Part shown: positions 1 to 10,413 of the stretch, piece by piece
How the letters are laid out: each line of letters starts with the position of its first letter
Numbering within the stretch: position 1 is the stretch's first letter
Source: an uncultured Bacteroidales bacterium
Lineage (GTDB): Bacteria > Bacteroidota > Bacteroidia > Bacteroidales > FEN-979
Reading direction: 5' to 3'
Assembly: GCA_903926565.1 (NCBI GenBank)
Contig: CAIYJU010000011.1
Span: 1-64,000, forward strand
DNA length: 64,000 nucleotides
The notes under the pieces: model-generated
What the model was told of the DNA's origin: nothing
Databases searched by the model: none
What the model saw: only the letters and a program-made list of their open reading frames with translations
Program-made: the position numbers and the translations under genes

Positions 1-674
1 GTTTTTTTTCCTTTGGTCTGCAAAATATTTTCGGCCGAAAGCCCAACATAATACTTATCAGGTACGCTGTAAAACACACCTAAGCTCATGTCAATTGACA
101 TGTCACTTTTTTTCTCTTTTGGCTGGAGAACAGGATCCTCATCAACAACCGGGTTGTATTTTGATCCGTCGTAGCTGATATTAGACAACGTTCCCTGCAA
201 TCCGAATGACAGGTCGCCCGACCACATCTCCATCCTGTAGGCATATCCAAGTTTTACAATGATATTTTTAAAGGCGCCGATCTGATCCTGTGATATGGAT
301 AAACCAACTCCACCATGAAGCATTTTGATCGGAGAATCAGCAGTAAGTAAAAAAGTCTGTGGCTTGGAATTGGTTATTATGGTATCATCTTTCCATCCCA
401 TCCATTGCTGACGAACCAGGCCTGTAATGTTAATTCCTCCGCTTCCGCCGGCATAAGCAGGATTTGTCGCCATGTTTGTGAACATATAGTGTGTAATGAG
501 CGAAGACTGCTGCCCGAAAGACACACCGGCGTGTAGCGCAAAAACAATGATAAGATATAAAAACCTTATTATATAGTTATGGAAAAACGTACGATTATAC
601 AACTTAAGCAAAGGGTTGTCAGGTTCATTTAAAAATCGGGATAAAAGTACAGTTTTTTTTGATACGCCCGCCAT
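1..674 (-). CDS. PorP/SprF family type IX secretion membrane protein (partial, runs off left edge)
   Basis: Manual translation of minus strand from ATG at 674: MAGVSKKTVLL...GQQSSLITHYMFTNMATNPAYAGGSGGINITGLVRQQWMGWKDDT...; N-terminal 'MFTNMATNPAYAG...VRQQW.G' pattern typical of PorP/SprF. Absent from supplied ORF track because it is open at the edge. Confidence 0.85.
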   Translation of the reverse strand, partial: MAGVSKKTVLLSRFLNEPDNPLLKLYNRTFFHNYIIRFLYLIIVFALHAGVSFGQQSSLITHYMFTNMATNPAYAGGSGGINITGLVRQQWMGWKDDTIITNSKPQTFLLTADSPIKMLHGGVGLSISQDQIGAFKNIIVKLGYAYRMEMWSGDLSFGLQGTLSNISYDGSKYNPVVDEDPVLQPKEKKSDMSIDMSLGVFYSVPDKYYVGLSAENILQTKGKK

Positions 675-849
675 AACGATGCCAATTTAAACTCTGTCAA
701 ATCTGGGGAACACCGTAAAAGGCGCACCCGGGTTGTTATACCAATAAAAATTTGAAATGTTTCAACTATTAACGCACTTTACCGGCCTGCATTGTGTTCC
801 AATCAAATATCTTTGCACTCTGTCTTCTCTAACCCTTAAAAAAAACGCT

Positions 850-1746
850 ATGCCTTCATTTCTGATCAGGGAAAAGCCCTTCTCCCGCAAATGGATTTTT
901 TCATATTTACTCATAATAATTGGAGCATTCATTCTTGCAACCAGCTTTGTTCTGTTCATCACGCCATATAAAATTGTCCCGGGCGGAGTGTATGGAATTT
1001 CGATTGTTTTGCATTACCTGTTCGGGACACCGGTGGGGCTGGTCGCATTGTGTTTCGACATTCCGCTGACGCTGCTTGGAATTAAATTCCTGGGTCCTAA
1101 ATTCGGGATGAAAACAGTTGTCGGGTTTTCGCTTACCGCGGTATTTACCGATACGCTGACATTATTCTGGGGATTTGAACCACTGGTGAAAGGCGACGCC
1201 CTGCTCTCGTCAATTTTTGGCGGTGTTCTCGCGGGCCTTGGCCTCGGTTTGATCTTCAAGGCCAAAGCCACCTCCGGCGGAAGTGATATTATCGCAATGA
1301 TAATTGCCAAGTATTCCAGGCTTCCCCTTGGCATACTTATGATCTATGTTGATTCGGCAATCGTTCTGATTGGCCTGGCGGTATTCCGGGACTGGAAAAT
1401 CCCGCTCTACTCATGGATTGTCATTTTTATCACCGGGAAAGTGATCGATGTCGTTCTTGAGGGAGTGAGTTACGACAAAAGTGTTTTCATCATTTCAGAT
1501 AAATATGAGGAGATCAGGGATAAGATCATCAACAACCTTGACCGTGGTGGCACCTATCTCGATGTGAAAGGCATGTATAATAATGCCGACCGGCGTATGA
1601 TCCATACTGTGGTAAGCCGGAGAGAATTGGGCATGCTTGAGGAGTATATTCATGACATCGATCCGAAGGCATTCCTTACCGTGACAGATGCCACGGAAAT
1701 ACTCGGTGAGGGGTTCAAATCATTGAAAGAGAAGATTGACAAGTAA
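850..1746 (+). CDS. YitT family (DUF161/DUF2179) membrane protein
   Basis: ORF 757..1746; start refined to ATG at 850 (MPSFLIREKPFSRKW), downstream of a TATCTTTG box; multi-TM YitT-like sequence with C-terminal DUF2179-like domain. Confidence 0.85.
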   Translation: MPSFLIREKPFSRKWIFSYLLIIIGAFILATSFVLFITPYKIVPGGVYGISIVLHYLFGTPVGLVALCFDIPLTLLGIKFLGPKFGMKTVVGFSLTAVFTDTLTLFWGFEPLVKGDALLSSIFGGVLAGLGLGLIFKAKATSGGSDIIAMIIAKYSRLPLGILMIYVDSAIVLIGLAVFRDWKIPLYSWIVIFITGKVIDVVLEGVSYDKSVFIISDKYEEIRDKIINNLDRGGTYLDVKGMYNNADRRMIHTVVSRRELGMLEEYIHDIDPKAFLTVTDATEILGEGFKSLKEKIDK

Positions 1747-1749
1747 TGA

Positions 1750-3072
1750 TCAACGCCGGAACAACTTCAGAATATCCTGCCCGTTGGCAAAAATCAGGAG
1801 ACCGAAAAGTATGACCATCCCAACGATCTGGGAATATTCCATGAACTTGTCACTGGGTTTGCGCCGGAAAATAATTTCGTACAGCAGGAACATCACGTGT
1901 CCGCCATCGAGTGCCGGAATTGGCAGGACATTCAATATAGCCAGCATGATCGACAGAAAAGCAGTGAGTGACCAGAAAGCACCCCAATCCCAGGTAGATG
2001 GAAAAATGTTTCCAATGGTAATAAATCCGCCAACCGATTCATACGCTTTTTCCTGTGAGAACAAGAGTTTGATAGATTTGATATAATTTCCTGCCTGGTC
2101 AAATGTTTTTACCACTCCGGCCGGGATGGCTGTAATGATACTATAACTCTTTTCCTTGAAAGTGAAATAGTTAGCCGGCCCTTTGGGGAACACTCCAATC
2201 AGGCCTGCGGCAGGAACATTAACCGCCAACCGAACTGTATCTTTACCACGGAGGACCATAACATTCACGGTTTCGTTCTTGTGCTGCTGCACAGTGGCCC
2301 TGAACTGGTCGAAATAGACTAATAGTGAGTCGTTCAATCCAATTATTTTATCATTGATTTTCATCCCTGCTGCTTCAGCCGGTGAGCCAACAGTAAACTT
2401 TCCGGCCTCAAACGGGAATCTCACAGCGATAAAATCGGGCGATTTCTGTTTGATGAGATGGCTGATAAAACCGGCAGGAACAGGCACATCAATCTTTTGG
2501 CTGTCACGAAGCACCTGCACAGACTTAGCCTCTTCAAGAATAATCGTTTTCGGAATGGATGCAAAATCATCTACCTCCTTGTTGTCAACCGAAAGAATGA
2601 AATCACCATTCCGGAGCCCCATTTCAGTCCCCAGAGAATCCACCGAAATTCCATATTTCACTTCGGAAGCAGGAAGATATTGCTCGCCCCAGGCTGCCAG
2701 CATGATGATATAAATTGCAATTGCAAGGAGGATGTTCACCGTCACACCACCCAGCATAACAATCAAACGCTGCCATGCCGGTTTTGAGCGGAGTTCCCAT
2801 GGTTGTGGTGGCAGCTTCATCTGCTCCCTGTCCATCGACTCATCAATCATTCCGGAAATTTTAACATATCCTCCGAGCGGGAGCCAGCCTACGCCATATT
2901 CTGTTTCACCTTTCTTTATTTTAAAAAGAGAAAACCAGGGATCGAAAAAGAGATAGAATTTTTCAACACGGATTTTAAAAACCCGGGCGGCAATAAAGTG
3001 ACCAAACTCGTGAAATATTACAAGAATAGACAAACTGAGTAATAACTGGATAATTTTTATGGCGATTTCCAT
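1750..3072 (-). CDS. rseP: RIP metalloprotease RseP (site-2 protease, M50) with PDZ domains
   Basis: HEFGH zinc motif near N-terminus, PDZ-like region, C-terminal 'NVLPIPALDGGH' motif. Confidence 0.92.
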   Translation of the reverse strand: MEIAIKIIQLLLSLSILVIFHEFGHFIAARVFKIRVEKFYLFFDPWFSLFKIKKGETEYGVGWLPLGGYVKISGMIDESMDREQMKLPPQPWELRSKPAWQRLIVMLGGVTVNILLAIAIYIIMLAAWGEQYLPASEVKYGISVDSLGTEMGLRNGDFILSVDNKEVDDFASIPKTIILEEAKSVQVLRDSQKIDVPVPAGFISHLIKQKSPDFIAVRFPFEAGKFTVGSPAEAAGMKINDKIIGLNDSLLVYFDQFRATVQQHKNETVNVMVLRGKDTVRLAVNVPAAGLIGVFPKGPANYFTFKEKSYSIITAIPAGVVKTFDQAGNYIKSIKLLFSQEKAYESVGGFITIGNIFPSTWDWGAFWSLTAFLSIMLAILNVLPIPALDGGHVMFLLYEIIFRRKPSDKFMEYSQIVGMVILFGLLIFANGQDILKLFRR

Positions 3073-3092
3073 GCGTTGTTCCTGGTTAAATA

Positions 3093-4259
3093 TTAGTACT
3101 TTTTAAGATGGTTGATAAATTCGTTTGCCAGTTCCATTGTTTCATGATGAGAGCCGACATAGTCGTCATAAACTGGATTTTTAATAAAAGAGGCGGTTTT
3201 CAGGCAATGTTCAATCACTTCAGGTATCGCAAGAAAACCAATACGGTCACTAAGAAAAGCCTTGACGGCGATCTCATTGGCTGCATTCAGAATACAAGGC
3301 ATGTTCCCTCCCAGACGGAGGGCATCATAGGCCAGCGACAAACTTCTGAAAAGTTTCGTATCCGGAGTTTTGAAGGTCATCTGAGGATAGTCGGCAAAGC
3401 TAAACCTGGGAAGGTCAGAGGCTATGCGTGCCGGATAAGACAGCGCATACAATATCGGGAGCTTCATGTCAGGAAGTCCCATCTGAGCTTTCATGGAACC
3501 ATCGATAAATTGCACCATTGAATGGATCACAGACTGCGGATGGATGATCACGTCAATTTGTTCCGGCTGAAGGTTGAAAAGCCAGCGGGCTTCAATCACT
3601 TCCAGGCCCTTGTTCATCAATGAAGCCGAATCGATGGTGATCTTGTCGCCCATTTTCCAGTTGGGATGCTTCAGCGCTGCTTCCTTTGTAATTCCGGCCA
3701 ACTCGTTTTCAGTCTTTCCAAAGAAAGGGCCACCAGAGGCGGTCAGGTAAATTTTCTCCACATATGCCGGCTGCTCTCCGGCAAGGCACTGAAAAATCGC
3801 AGAGTGTTCCGAATCGACCGGGAGAATCATCACATTTTTCCGGCGGGCTTCTGCCATCACAAGGTTCCCGGCAATGACCAGCGTTTCCTTGTTTGCCAGT
3901 GCAATATGTTTTCCTGCATTAATTGCATTGAGGGTGGGTTTCAGTCCGGCATAACCAACCAATGCGGTAAGCACAAGGTCAATCTCATCCATTTCAACTA
4001 TCTGTGCAATGGAATTCTCTCCCGTAAAGACCTTTATCGGGTAATTTTTTAATGCTTCAGCAACTTTTGAATAACAATGCTCACTCCCGATCACAACTGC
4101 GTTGGGAATAAATTCAAGTGCCTGGCTGATCAGCAGGTCACAATTTCCCTGTGCAGTTAAAACCTCAATTCCGAATTGCTCCGGATGGCTTCGCACAACA
4201 TCGAGTGCCTGGGTCCCGATGCTTCCTGTTGATCCGAGTATGGCGAGTTTCTTCTTCAA
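3093..4259 (-). CDS. dxr: 1-deoxy-D-xylulose-5-phosphate reductoisomerase
   Basis: MKKKLAILGSTGSIGTQALDVV N-terminus, 'ALANKETLV', 'PVDSEHSAIFQ', 'IDSASLMNKGLEVIEA'. Start codon appears to be TTG (4257-4259 reads caa on +). Confidence 0.96.
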   Translation of the reverse strand: MKKKLAILGSTGSIGTQALDVVRSHPEQFGIEVLTAQGNCDLLISQALEFIPNAVVIGSEHCYSKVAEALKNYPIKVFTGENSIAQIVEMDEIDLVLTALVGYAGLKPTLNAINAGKHIALANKETLVIAGNLVMAEARRKNVMILPVDSEHSAIFQCLAGEQPAYVEKIYLTASGGPFFGKTENELAGITKEAALKHPNWKMGDKITIDSASLMNKGLEVIEARWLFNLQPEQIDVIIHPQSVIHSMVQFIDGSMKAQMGLPDMKLPILYALSYPARIASDLPRFSFADYPQMTFKTPDTKLFRSLSLAYDALRLGGNMPCILNAANEIAVKAFLSDRIGFLAIPEVIEHCLKTASFIKNPVYDDYVGSHHETMELANEFINHLKKY

Positions 4260-4274
4260 CTGATCAGCTCATGT

Positions 4275-5165
4275 TTAAAATGTAATATACTCTTTGGGAT
4301 CAACAGCAGACCCGTCACTCCATAATTCGAAATGAAGATGCGGCCCGGTTACGAGTTCACCTGTTTCACCCACAATTGCAATGGGTTCTCCCGCCCTGAC
4401 ATAATCACCCACCTTCTTAAGTATTGCCGAATTGTGCTTATACAACGACACGAGGTTTTGTGAATGCTGAATTCCAATCACATAGCCAGTTTCCAGGGTC
4501 CAATTGTTCAGGATAACCGTGCCATCCAGCACAGCCTTTACCGCTTCATTCTGCTTGGAAACAATATCCACTCCAAAATGTTTTTGAGCAGGATCAAACA
4601 TATTGGTGATGATCCCTTTCAATGGTGTAAAAAAAAGCACACTCCCGATGGAGGATTTTTTCTGGCTGGTGCTTTCAATCGTTTCAATTTTGTACAGATT
4701 GTATTTATTTTGGTTTTCTACTTCAAGACGGAGTAAGGAGTCATCTGCAGATCGTTTCATTTTAATATTCCCATAACGCTTCACAGAGTCCATGGTCAGG
4801 GGTTTGTCTTCCGTCAGATCCTTTCCGTTGATAACATCCCTGATGTTACTGATAAACTGCTCTTTGACAACCAGGTCGCGGGCAATGGAATCTGTTTTCA
4901 GCTGAAGTTTGTACAGTCTCTTGGTCAGGCCGACATTGGTATATCCGGGAATGTATTCGCGCAAAGGCGTAAAAGCGATCAGAAAACTGGTCAGGAAAAT
5001 CAGGACAATGGCAAGTGTCCCAAGGGCAATAAATACATTCATCCTGGAAAGCCTGAAGGTAAACCGTTCCTCCAGGGTATCGTCAGTCATGAAAACAAGG
5101 CGGTATTTATTACGCCATTTTTCAGTCCATTTTCCTTTCTTCCTGTCAATTCTCTCCAAAGCCAT
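4275..5165 (-). CDS. M23 family metallopeptidase (LytM-like), single N-terminal TM
   Basis: 'HFGVDIV...GTVILNNWTLETGYVIGIQHSQNLVSLYKH...GPHLHFELW' M23 signature. Confidence 0.9.
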   Translation of the reverse strand: MALERIDRKKGKWTEKWRNKYRLVFMTDDTLEERFTFRLSRMNVFIALGTLAIVLIFLTSFLIAFTPLREYIPGYTNVGLTKRLYKLQLKTDSIARDLVVKEQFISNIRDVINGKDLTEDKPLTMDSVKRYGNIKMKRSADDSLLRLEVENQNKYNLYKIETIESTSQKKSSIGSVLFFTPLKGIITNMFDPAQKHFGVDIVSKQNEAVKAVLDGTVILNNWTLETGYVIGIQHSQNLVSLYKHNSAILKKVGDYVRAGEPIAIVGETGELVTGPHLHFELWSDGSAVDPKEYITF

Positions 5166-5474
5166 GTTTCACAAACTGATCCTGAAAACGCTGCAAATAT
5201 CGGAAAATTATGCAACAACACAACTCTTATGCCTGATTGCAATTAGCCCGGGCCAGGAAATCATCCGTAAACCCGGATTGAATTCCGGGGCACTGATATC
5301 ATGCTAAGACTGATAAGGGGTGGGTTTCCAATAGTATTTGGTGTGGAGTGAGATGGGACGAAGCATTTTTCAAGGATTACTTTCCTGATAATTCAAAAAT
5401 TTAAAATATTTTTGTAGAATTATAGTTTATAGTATTCAATTACATCCGGAGTTTTGAGATCGACGAAGAAAAAC

Positions 5475-8135
5475 ATGCTCGCCGCATTGATTCTGATTTT
5501 ATCAGGATTGTTCATCTTTAGTGCCTGTTCCACCAAAAAAAACACATTTGTCCGCAGGACATATCACAATCTCACCGCGCATTACAACGTATACTGGAAC
5601 GGGATGGATAATCTTCGCCAGGGCCTTAAGGAACAACAGGCCACTTTGAAAGACAACTATGCCCTGGTGCTTCCGGTATTCAATTACGGCGAAAAGTCAG
5701 ATGCAGCAAAAATCTCCCAATACGCTGACATTGCAATCAAAAAAGCCTCAAAGACCATCAATAAACACTCGATGACCTTTAGCAGGAAGGAGTATGTAAG
5801 GTGGATTGACGACAGTTACCTGCTTATCGGCAAGTGCTATTTTTACAAGCAGGATTACACGATGGCAAGACGCACGTTTGAATTTGTGATTAAAACGTAT
5901 AATTACAATGAGATAAAATATGAGGCGATGCTCTGGCAGGCCAATGCCAATATTCAGATAGGCGATTATAACCGAGCCGAGCCGATGCTTGACATGCTGC
6001 AAAGTAAAATTGACAAGGGTGATGCACCTGCAAAACACGAAACCGAACTGAATTTGGTGTATGCCCAGTTTTTTCTGCTTCAGAAAAACTATGAAGGAGC
6101 AGTGCCCTACCTTAACCGGGCACTGGAGCTTAAACCTTCGAAAGCAATGCAAACCCGTGTCAGATTTATTCTTGGCCAGATTCACCAGCTTAACGGGGAG
6201 CTTAACGATGCAGCACAGATGTATGCTTATGCCATTAAACATGCCAAGTCATATGACATGGAGTTCAATGCAAAGATAAACCTGGCACAATGCTATGATT
6301 CAAAAACCGGCAACCGTGAGTTCATCGTCAAGAAATTGATGAAGATGCTGAAGGATGACAAAAACAAAGATTTTCAGGACCAGATCTATTATGCGCTCGC
6401 CCACATATCTATGAAAGATGCTGATTCTGTTGCTGCCATCGAGTTTTATAAAAAATCAGTCAGTACCAGCAAAACAAACAATTATCAGAAGGCAATTTCC
6501 TCCCTTGAACTGGCAGATATTTTCTTCGAAACGCGGGATTACACGACCTCTCAGGCTTATTATGACAGCACCATGCAGTTTTTACCAAAAGACTATCCGG
6601 GCTACAAGGAACTTGCCAAAAGAACCATGACTCTGACAGACCTGGTTAAGAACCTGCAGGTTATCCAGAGGCAGGACAGTTTGCAGAAACTGGCCACCAT
6701 GCCGGAAGATCAGCGGAATAAAATCATCGACCAGATCATTGCCAAACTTGTTGCGGATGAAATGAAAAAACAGATGGAAGAGCAGCTGCTGCGTGAATCG
6801 CAAAGTTTGTACGGAGCACAGGGCGGGATGGGTCAGGACCAACAACCGGGCGGATCGAAAGAAGGGCGATGGTATTTCTACAATCCCACCATCATGTCAA
6901 ATGGTTTTTCAACTTTCATGAGAAAATGGGGCCGCAGGAAGCTTGAAGACAATTGGTTTCTTACCAACAAGGCGACAACCAGCTTTGCCAACGAACCCCA
7001 GGTTACGGATTCTATTCCGGGTGCACCCGGTGACACAACCAAGGGAGGAAAAAAAGGGCTTGCAAAATCAAAGAACCCCAAAGAACGTGCTTACTACATT
7101 CCTGACATACCTTTTACCAAGGAAAAAGTTCAGGTTTCAAACGATATGATTATTGAAGCCTATTACCAGGCAGGGTTTATCTATGTTGAAGGACTCGGTG
7201 ATTATGGCAATGCAACTGAAACGTTCGAAAAATTGCAGGATCGGTTTCCTGGCAATAAGTACAAGATACAAACGGCTTATGAGCTTTGCCAGCTCTATGC
7301 GCATCTTCAAAATCAGCCCAAAAGCGATCAGTATAAAAACCAGATACTTACTTTATACCCTGAGAGCGATTATGCCAAACTGCTTGTGAACCCAAATTAC
7401 TACAAAGAGATCAATGCCAGGCAATCGGATGCATCAAAACTATATAATGACACATACAAGGCATATCTGAATCAACAGTATTACATGGTCATTAACAATG
7501 CTGACATTGCCAGGGGCAAATACAAATCAGACTCTGTACTTATGCCCAAATTCGATTACATGCGTGCAATGGCATTGGGCAAAATTGAAGTTGTTGATTC
7601 ACTGGTCTCTGCAATGAACAAAGTAATTCGCGATTATCCATACAGCAAGGTTAAACCAATGGCCGAAAGTGTACTGGCATTCCTTGGAACACAGAAAGAT
7701 TCAAAAGGACAGCCAATTGCAACAGACTCAGTGACAGTTGCTGACAACACCTCCAAACTGTATACTTTTGATCCCAATGCTGTTCATTTCTATGTTTTGG
7801 TCGTTCGTGATGACATGGTGGATGTGGATGCCCTGAAGGTTAAAATTTCAGACTATAATGCAAAATTCCATGATCTTGAGAATTTGATGGTTAACAGCCT
7901 GATACTCGAAAATGGACGGCAGATGATCACTGTCAATAATTTTGACAACAGTGAAACGGCGATGAATTATTTCCTGGGCATCCTCAACAGTAAATATATT
8001 TTCACCAAACTGGAAAACGCCGGCGAATACTTTAATTTTGTCATTTCTGTTGAAAATTATCCTGTTTTATATAAGAATAAAGACATTCCACAGTATCTTC
8101 GTTTTTTTGAAAAGTATTATCCTGTCCTTAACTAA
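5475..8135 (+). CDS. TPR-rich lipoprotein, PorW/SprE-like type IX secretion component
   Basis: Lipobox 'FIFSAC', 'STKKNTFVRRTYHNLTAHYNVYWNG' and TPR repeats typical of PorW/SprE; ATG at 5475 in frame with the ORF's TTG at 5454. Confidence 0.85.
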   Translation: MLAALILILSGLFIFSACSTKKNTFVRRTYHNLTAHYNVYWNGMDNLRQGLKEQQATLKDNYALVLPVFNYGEKSDAAKISQYADIAIKKASKTINKHSMTFSRKEYVRWIDDSYLLIGKCYFYKQDYTMARRTFEFVIKTYNYNEIKYEAMLWQANANIQIGDYNRAEPMLDMLQSKIDKGDAPAKHETELNLVYAQFFLLQKNYEGAVPYLNRALELKPSKAMQTRVRFILGQIHQLNGELNDAAQMYAYAIKHAKSYDMEFNAKINLAQCYDSKTGNREFIVKKLMKMLKDDKNKDFQDQIYYALAHISMKDADSVAAIEFYKKSVSTSKTNNYQKAISSLELADIFFETRDYTTSQAYYDSTMQFLPKDYPGYKELAKRTMTLTDLVKNLQVIQRQDSLQKLATMPEDQRNKIIDQIIAKLVADEMKKQMEEQLLRESQSLYGAQGGMGQDQQPGGSKEGRWYFYNPTIMSNGFSTFMRKWGRRKLEDNWFLTNKATTSFANEPQVTDSIPGAPGDTTKGGKKGLAKSKNPKERAYYIPDIPFTKEKVQVSNDMIIEAYYQAGFIYVEGLGDYGNATETFEKLQDRFPGNKYKIQTAYELCQLYAHLQNQPKSDQYKNQILTLYPESDYAKLLVNPNYYKEINARQSDASKLYNDTYKAYLNQQYYMVINNADIARGKYKSDSVLMPKFDYMRAMALGKIEVVDSLVSAMNKVIRDYPYSKVKPMAESVLAFLGTQKDSKGQPIATDSVTVADNTSKLYTFDPNAVHFYVLVVRDDMVDVDALKVKISDYNAKFHDLENLMVNSLILENGRQMITVNNFDNSETAMNYFLGILNSKYIFTKLENAGEYFNFVISVENYPVLYKNKDIPQYLRFFEKYYPVLN

Positions 8136-8141
8136 ATATCC

Positions 8142-8564
8142 GTGTTTAAATCAGTATTTATGTCCAAAAACAGAGAACCTGAAATGCCCACCATCAACAT
8201 ACTTGGTCCGGGCGCAGTTGTTAAGGGTGAAATTCAAGTCAATGGCGATTTCAGGATTGATGGCACACTGAAAGGCACGATCCAGTGTAAAGGAAAAATA
8301 GTGGTTGGCCCCACCGGTAAAATTGATGGCGAAATACAATGCCAGAATGCCGATTTTTCCGGTGAAGTAACGGCGAATGTAAAAGTTACCGACCTTCTTA
8401 CATTAAAGGAGACTGCCCGTTTCAGCGGGGATATCATCACCGGAAAACTGGCGATCGAACCCGGAGCAAAATTCTCCGGGTCCTGCACCATGGAGCAAGC
8501 CGGCTCAAAAGACATTAAGTTTCCTCCGATAGCAAATGAAAACCGACCCACGGAAAAACCTTAA
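8142..8564 (+). CDS. Bactofilin (polymer-forming cytoskeletal protein)
   Basis: 'ILGPGAVVKGEIQVNGDFRIDGTLKGTIQCKGKIVVGPTGKIDGEIQCQNADFSGEV' repetitive bactofilin beta-helix. Alternative ATG at 8160. Confidence 0.93.
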   Translation: MFKSVFMSKNREPEMPTINILGPGAVVKGEIQVNGDFRIDGTLKGTIQCKGKIVVGPTGKIDGEIQCQNADFSGEVTANVKVTDLLTLKETARFSGDIITGKLAIEPGAKFSGSCTMEQAGSKDIKFPPIANENRPTEKP

Positions 8565-8745
8565 TGATTACGCCCGCTATTCCGGTATGGCTATTCAAAT
8601 GCTGGCAATCATTCTTCTCGGAGTTTTTGCCGGTTACCTGCTTGACAAATGGCTGTATACCAAACCTGTTATGGTTGTAATCCTTTCACTGGCATCTGTT
8701 GGCATCTCTATTTATTCCATCACGAAGGACCTGTTGCGCAAGTGA
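8536..8745 (+). CDS. AtpZ/AtpI family small membrane protein
   Basis: 69 aa, 2 TM, 'GVFAGYLLDKWL'; overlaps the 3' end of the bactofilin gene by 29 bp. Confidence 0.8.
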   Translation: MKTDPRKNLNDYARYSGMAIQMLAIILLGVFAGYLLDKWLYTKPVMVVILSLASVGISIYSITKDLLRK

Positions 8746-8781
8746 CAATGCACCAACTTCAATATTGATTACTTTTGCACC

Positions 8782-9186
8782 ATGAAATCAGCCTACATCA
8801 AATATCTCAGACACCTGTTGATCTTTTCTGCCATTCTTGGAATAATTGGCCTGGTAATCAGGTTTACACTTCCAAAGAGCTACCTGTCACCCGCATTCCC
8901 TTTTCTCCTGGTCTTTTTCATATCAACTTCACTGCTATCTTTCTACTACCTGCTTCTCTCCACGCAAAAAAGGTTTATTAAATTCGTCAACACCTACCTT
9001 TTGACCATCATCGTCAAACTATTCCTCTATGCCGGGGTAATGATTGCCTATGCATTTATCAACCGGTTTGATGCGATCCCATTTATGCTGGGCTTCTTCA
9101 TCCTCTACCTTTGTTACACCATTTTTGAAGCAGTCAGTATTGTTAAATACACCCAACCACAGGAGCCGGATTCCAAGGGCCGGTAA
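8782..9186 (+). CDS. Hypothetical 4-TM membrane protein (of the type often found between atpZ/atpI and atpB in Bacteroidota)
   Basis: 134 aa, four hydrophobic segments, position directly downstream of AtpZ-like gene. Confidence 0.65.
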   Translation: MKSAYIKYLRHLLIFSAILGIIGLVIRFTLPKSYLSPAFPFLLVFFISTSLLSFYYLLLSTQKRFIKFVNTYLLTIIVKLFLYAGVMIAYAFINRFDAIPFMLGFFILYLCYTIFEAVSIVKYTQPQEPDSKGR

Positions 9187-9219
9187 AAAAAGATATCTTT
9201 GTGTACTAATTCTACCAAC

Positions 9220-9633
9220 ATGGTTTATATTACCCGCCGGGAACATTTTAGCGCAGCACATCGATTGTTTCTTCCGGATTACCAGAATGATGAGAATTTT
9301 GAAATTTTTGGCAAATGCTCCAATCCTAACTGGCACGGACATAATTACATCCTGTTTGTTACCGTAAAAGGTGAACCTGACCCGAAAACCGGGCTGATCA
9401 TCCATTTGCGGCATGTAAGCAAACTCATTGATGATAAAATCCTTAAAAAGGTCGATCATAAAAACCTGAACCTCGAAGTTGATTTCTTAGTCGGAAAAGT
9501 GCCGACCAGTGAAAATGTCGCGATTGGTATATGGAACGAACTGGAAGAAGATATCAGGAACCTGGGCGGCATCTTACATTGTGTACGCCTTGAACAATCA
9601 GAGAATAATATAATAGAATACTACGGTGAATAA
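9220..9633 (+). CDS. 6-pyruvoyl-tetrahydropterin synthase-type T-fold enzyme (paralog 1)
   Basis: '[11 protein letters not shown]', '[18 protein letters not shown]', 'VDHKNLN', 'PTSENVA', C-terminal 'LEQSENN'; ATG at 9220 downstream of TATCTTTG. Confidence 0.88.
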   Translation: MVYITRREHFSAAHRLFLPDYQNDENFEIFGKCSNPNWHGHNYILFVTVKGEPDPKTGLIIHLRHVSKLIDDKILKKVDHKNLNLEVDFLVGKVPTSENVAIGIWNELEEDIRNLGGILHCVRLEQSENNIIEYYGE

Positions 9634-9650
9634 ATTGTAAATTCAACCTC

Positions 9651-10265
9651 ATGGCAATTAAGAAGAAGCTTAACTACGAAAAAGTCGAAGAATTCAATCT
9701 GAATACCACTGACGAACTGGCAGTGCATTACAAGGAAATTCTTCGTCTCATCGGAGAAAACCCCGACAGGGAAGGGCTGGAGAAAACGCCGTTGCGTGTT
9801 GCGAAAGCAATTCAATTCCTCACACAGGGTTATTCCATGGATCCCAAAGAGATTCTGAGTTCTGCAAAGTTCAGGGAAGATTACCGGGAGATGGTGATCG
9901 TAAAAGACATTGAGATATACTCGCTTTGTGAACACCACATGGTTCCATTTATCGGAAAAGCACATGTGGCATATATCCCCGACAAATATATCACCGGGTT
10001 AAGCAAAATTGCCCGGGTGGTCGATATTTATGCCAGGCGCCTTCAGGTTCAGGAGCGCCTGACAATGCAAATCAAGGATGCCATCAATGACACGCTGAAA
10101 CCACTCGGGGTGGCGGTCGTAATTGAGGCACAACATTTGTGTATGGCCATGCGCGGAGTTCAAAAGCAAAACTCTGTCACAACGACATCTGATTTTGTCG
10201 GTGCATTTGAACGGGATAAAACCCGGGCGGAGTTTTTGCACCTTATCAGTACAAAACTGCATTAA
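9651..10265 (+). CDS. folE: GTP cyclohydrolase I
   Basis: '[46 protein letters not shown]', '[10 protein letters not shown]'. Confidence 0.97.
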   Translation: MAIKKKLNYEKVEEFNLNTTDELAVHYKEILRLIGENPDREGLEKTPLRVAKAIQFLTQGYSMDPKEILSSAKFREDYREMVIVKDIEIYSLCEHHMVPFIGKAHVAYIPDKYITGLSKIARVVDIYARRLQVQERLTMQIKDAINDTLKPLGVAVVIEAQHLCMAMRGVQKQNSVTTTSDFVGAFERDKTRAEFLHLISTKLH

Positions 10266-10413
10266 AAAACGATGCAGGCAATGTAAACAATGACAACAAG
10301 GTAAACAATGCAAACAATGTACAGGATGTCAATTTCATTTTTTCATTGTGCGCATTCATTCCATTGCATAAATTCATTAATTGACTAATTAATTAAAAAC
10401 GGAGGATTACAAA

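Noticed and set aside
5748-6242. 164-aa minus ORF inside the porW-like gene
   Set aside because: Fully antisense to a strongly supported TPR protein; no recognisable domain.
9999-10313. Minus ORF MHCLPCCHCLHCLHRF... (Cys/His-rich)
   Set aside because: The Cys/His motif comes from the AACAATG direct repeats and the rest is antisense to folE.
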